A stretch of 64,000 nt of DNA from an uncultured Woeseiaceae bacterium (GTDB lineage: Bacteria > Pseudomonadota > Gammaproteobacteria > Steroidobacterales > Woeseiaceae). The DNA lies in contig CAMYOJ010000015.1 of NCBI GenBank assembly GCA_947259985.1, positions 27,546 to 91,545 of the forward strand, in the 5' to 3' direction. Shown in pieces: positions 62,833 through 64,000 of the stretch. Every line of letters starts with the position of its first letter. The first letter of the stretch is position 1. Under the pieces are notes generated by a model. That model saw only the letters and a program-made list of their open reading frames with translations, searched no databases and was not told the DNA's origin. A program made the position numbers and the translations under genes.

Positions 62833-63699
62833 TTAAGCTCTCTTCATGCGACGCCGGAATTCAAACCAGGCGTCGGTGTATCCAAATACCGCCAGTGCCG
62901 TCATGAGCAATACCTGCAGAAACGGCAATAACGCGTAGACTGCAATCAGGGCCGCCAGCGGCAACATGCCCTGCCCGTGCAACCAGTGCACGATTGCGAG
63001 ACCCTGCACCCAGAACATCACGAACAAGACGAACGCAACGTTCTGTAGCGAGGCCACGTCGACCAGGAACGCCAGCACCGAAGCCAGTGCCAGAGTCAAC
63101 GCGATGACGCGACCAAAATTCAAATCACGAAAGCGGCCAAATTCACCCGTTTCGCGCGGCAAGCGCCTGTACAACGCATAGCCGAGTAACAAACCGATGA
63201 TGTACAACATCCAGAACGCCAGTGCGGCCGATATTGTCATCACCTCCGCGCTGAACAGCTCAGTGTTCAACTGCAGATTATTCTGCCTGGCCAGCTCCGT
63301 CATTTGCAGCACATACGGCTGCCAGAAAGCGGCCGGATCGTCGACGACGACGTAGAAGCCAAGCAACGCCACGACCGTGACAATCACCGACACCTGCATG
63401 GTCAACGTCAGCGACCGCGCGACCAGCAACAGCATCGCCAGCAACAGCACCGGCACCCACGTCCCGACTATCAGCGCCGTCATTGACACTATCGAAACGC
63501 CGAACAACAGCGAAACGGTCAACAACACAGCGGCAGCAATCAGCGCTTCGATCACCGCGAGCCGGGTTCCCTGAGCGAGTACCAGCAGCACCATGATGAC
63601 GCCGCTGGTGAGCTGGGGCGCCGGCAACAACAGCGTGACGGCGAGTCCCAGCACGGCATTCTGTGGTCGCAGAACGAGCCACGAGGCCAGCGCCTGCAC
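62833..63699 (-). CDS. DUF2232 membrane protein
   Basis: A 288-residue protein with about nine hydrophobic helices and no known enzyme motif. Its position between rpsR and rplI is typical of gammaproteobacterial DUF2232 (YybS-like) proteins. It ends EFRRRMKRA. Function unknown. Confidence 0.85.
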   Translation of the reverse strand: MQALASWLVLRPQNAVLGLAVTLLLPAPQLTSGVIMVLLVLAQGTRLAVIEALIAAAVLLTVSLLFGVSIVSMTALIVGTWVPVLLLAMLLLVARSLTLTMQVSVIVTVVALLGFYVVVDDPAAFWQPYVLQMTELARQNNLQLNTELFSAEVMTISAALAFWMLYIIGLLLGYALYRRLPRETGEFGRFRDLNFGRVIALTLALASVLAFLVDVASLQNVAFVLFVMFWVQGLAIVHWLHGQGMLPLAALIAVYALLPFLQVLLMTALAVFGYTDAWFEFRRRMKRA

Positions 63700-63711
63700 T
63701 GTCGTCTCCGG

Positions 63712-63936
63712 CTAGTGCCGATCCGTGTACGGCAGCAGCGCGAGGTAACGTGCCCGCTTTACCGCGGTCGCCAGCTGACGCTGGTAGTGTGACTTGGTAC
63801 CCGTGATGCGGCTCGGAACGATTTTTCCGGTTTCGGTGACATACGCCTTAAGCAGGTTGAGATCCTTGTAATCGATCTCCTTGATGCCTTCGGCGGTAAA
63901 ACGACAGTACTTGCGCCTGCGCGAATAACGACTCAT
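63712..63936 (-). CDS. rpsR: 30S ribosomal protein S18
   Basis: A 74-residue protein, with [62 protein letters not shown] diagnostic in parts. Between rpsF and DUF2232, 11 bases from the rpsF stop. Confidence 0.98.
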   Translation of the reverse strand: MSRYSRRRKYCRFTAEGIKEIDYKDLNLLKAYVTETGKIVPSRITGTKSHYQRQLATAVKRARYLALLPYTDRH

Positions 63937-63947
63937 GACAATTCTCC

Positions 63948-64000
63948 TCAGGCGCTCTTGGCAGCCGCTTCCGCTGCCTCTTCATTGTTTTCTTCCGGCG
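63948..64000 (-). CDS. rpsF: 30S ribosomal protein S6, C-terminal end only
   Basis: The minus frame gives [16 protein letters not shown] and a TGA 11 bases before the rpsR start. Acidic, Ala/Glu-rich tails of this kind end S6 in gammaproteobacteria, and the position directly upstream of rpsR is the usual one. The rest lies beyond the right edge. Confidence 0.75.
   Translation of the reverse strand, partial: PEENNEEAAEAAAKSA

Overview
This 64 kb window reads as a continuous piece of chromosome from a gammaproteobacterium. The evidence is gene order: orn/rsgA, recR-ybaB-dnaX-ffs, dapA-gcvR-bcp, mlaFEDCB, rpsP-rimM-trmD-rplS next to ffh, and rpsF-rpsR-DUF2232-rplI-dnaB-alr. The high GC, frequent GTG/TTG starts, encoded tRNA CCA ends, SUF-only Fe-S assembly operon and secreted sulfatase and glycosidase suggest a free-living aerobe, perhaps near Woeseiales, Chromatiales or Xanthomonadales. 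That placement is inference from the sequence alone. I see no phage, plasmid, CRISPR array or complete insertion sequence.

Layout. 1-6.1 kb: housekeeping genes (methyltransferase fragment, orn, rsgA, HIT protein, recR, ybaB, dnaX, 4.5S RNA, ppk2). 6.2-17 kb: an accessory envelope region with several lipoproteins, a large secreted Tyr/Gly-rich repeat protein, a TAXI-like lipoprotein with a C-terminal membrane anchor, a beta-barrel protein and a GH3 glycosidase. 17-19 kb: a secreted sulfatase bracketed by REP-like palindromic elements, then tRNA-Ser(GGA). 19-26.7 kb: dapA with a tiny lipoprotein in the bamC position, gcvR, bcp, a BepA-like protease, mlaA and mlaFEDCB. 26.8-33.4 kb: an Rrf2/IscR-type regulator with an IscR type 1-like operator, then sufB-(sufC)-sufD-sufS-sufU-sufT and sixA; sufC is broken by an internal deletion. 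33.5-41.3 kb: a truncated universal stress gene, tRNA-Val(CAC), sdaA, putA, hslR and kbl-tdh, mostly amino-acid catabolism. 41.3-48 kb: sppA, a PQQ-type sugar dehydrogenase and a TRAP transporter (dctM, dctQ, dctP) with a TatT-like lipoprotein. 48-55.8 kb: rplS-trmD-rimM-rpsP, ffh, a metallo-beta-lactamase-fold hydrolase, a YpjD-like membrane protein, a CNNM/CBS protein and radA. 55.9-59.8 kb: a CHASE2 Ser/Thr kinase, PP2C phosphatase and double-FHA protein cassette. 59.8-64 kb: alr, dnaB, rplI, DUF2232, rpsR and the 3' end of rpsF.

The most notable observations are the damaged sufC inside an otherwise intact SUF operon with a recognisable Fe-S operator, the envelope region with paralogous lipoproteins (one copy reduced to a relic after the GH3 gene), the REP-like palindromes around the sulfatase, and the kinase/phosphatase/FHA cassette set between housekeeping genes. 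No stretch longer than about 300 bases lacks a gene.
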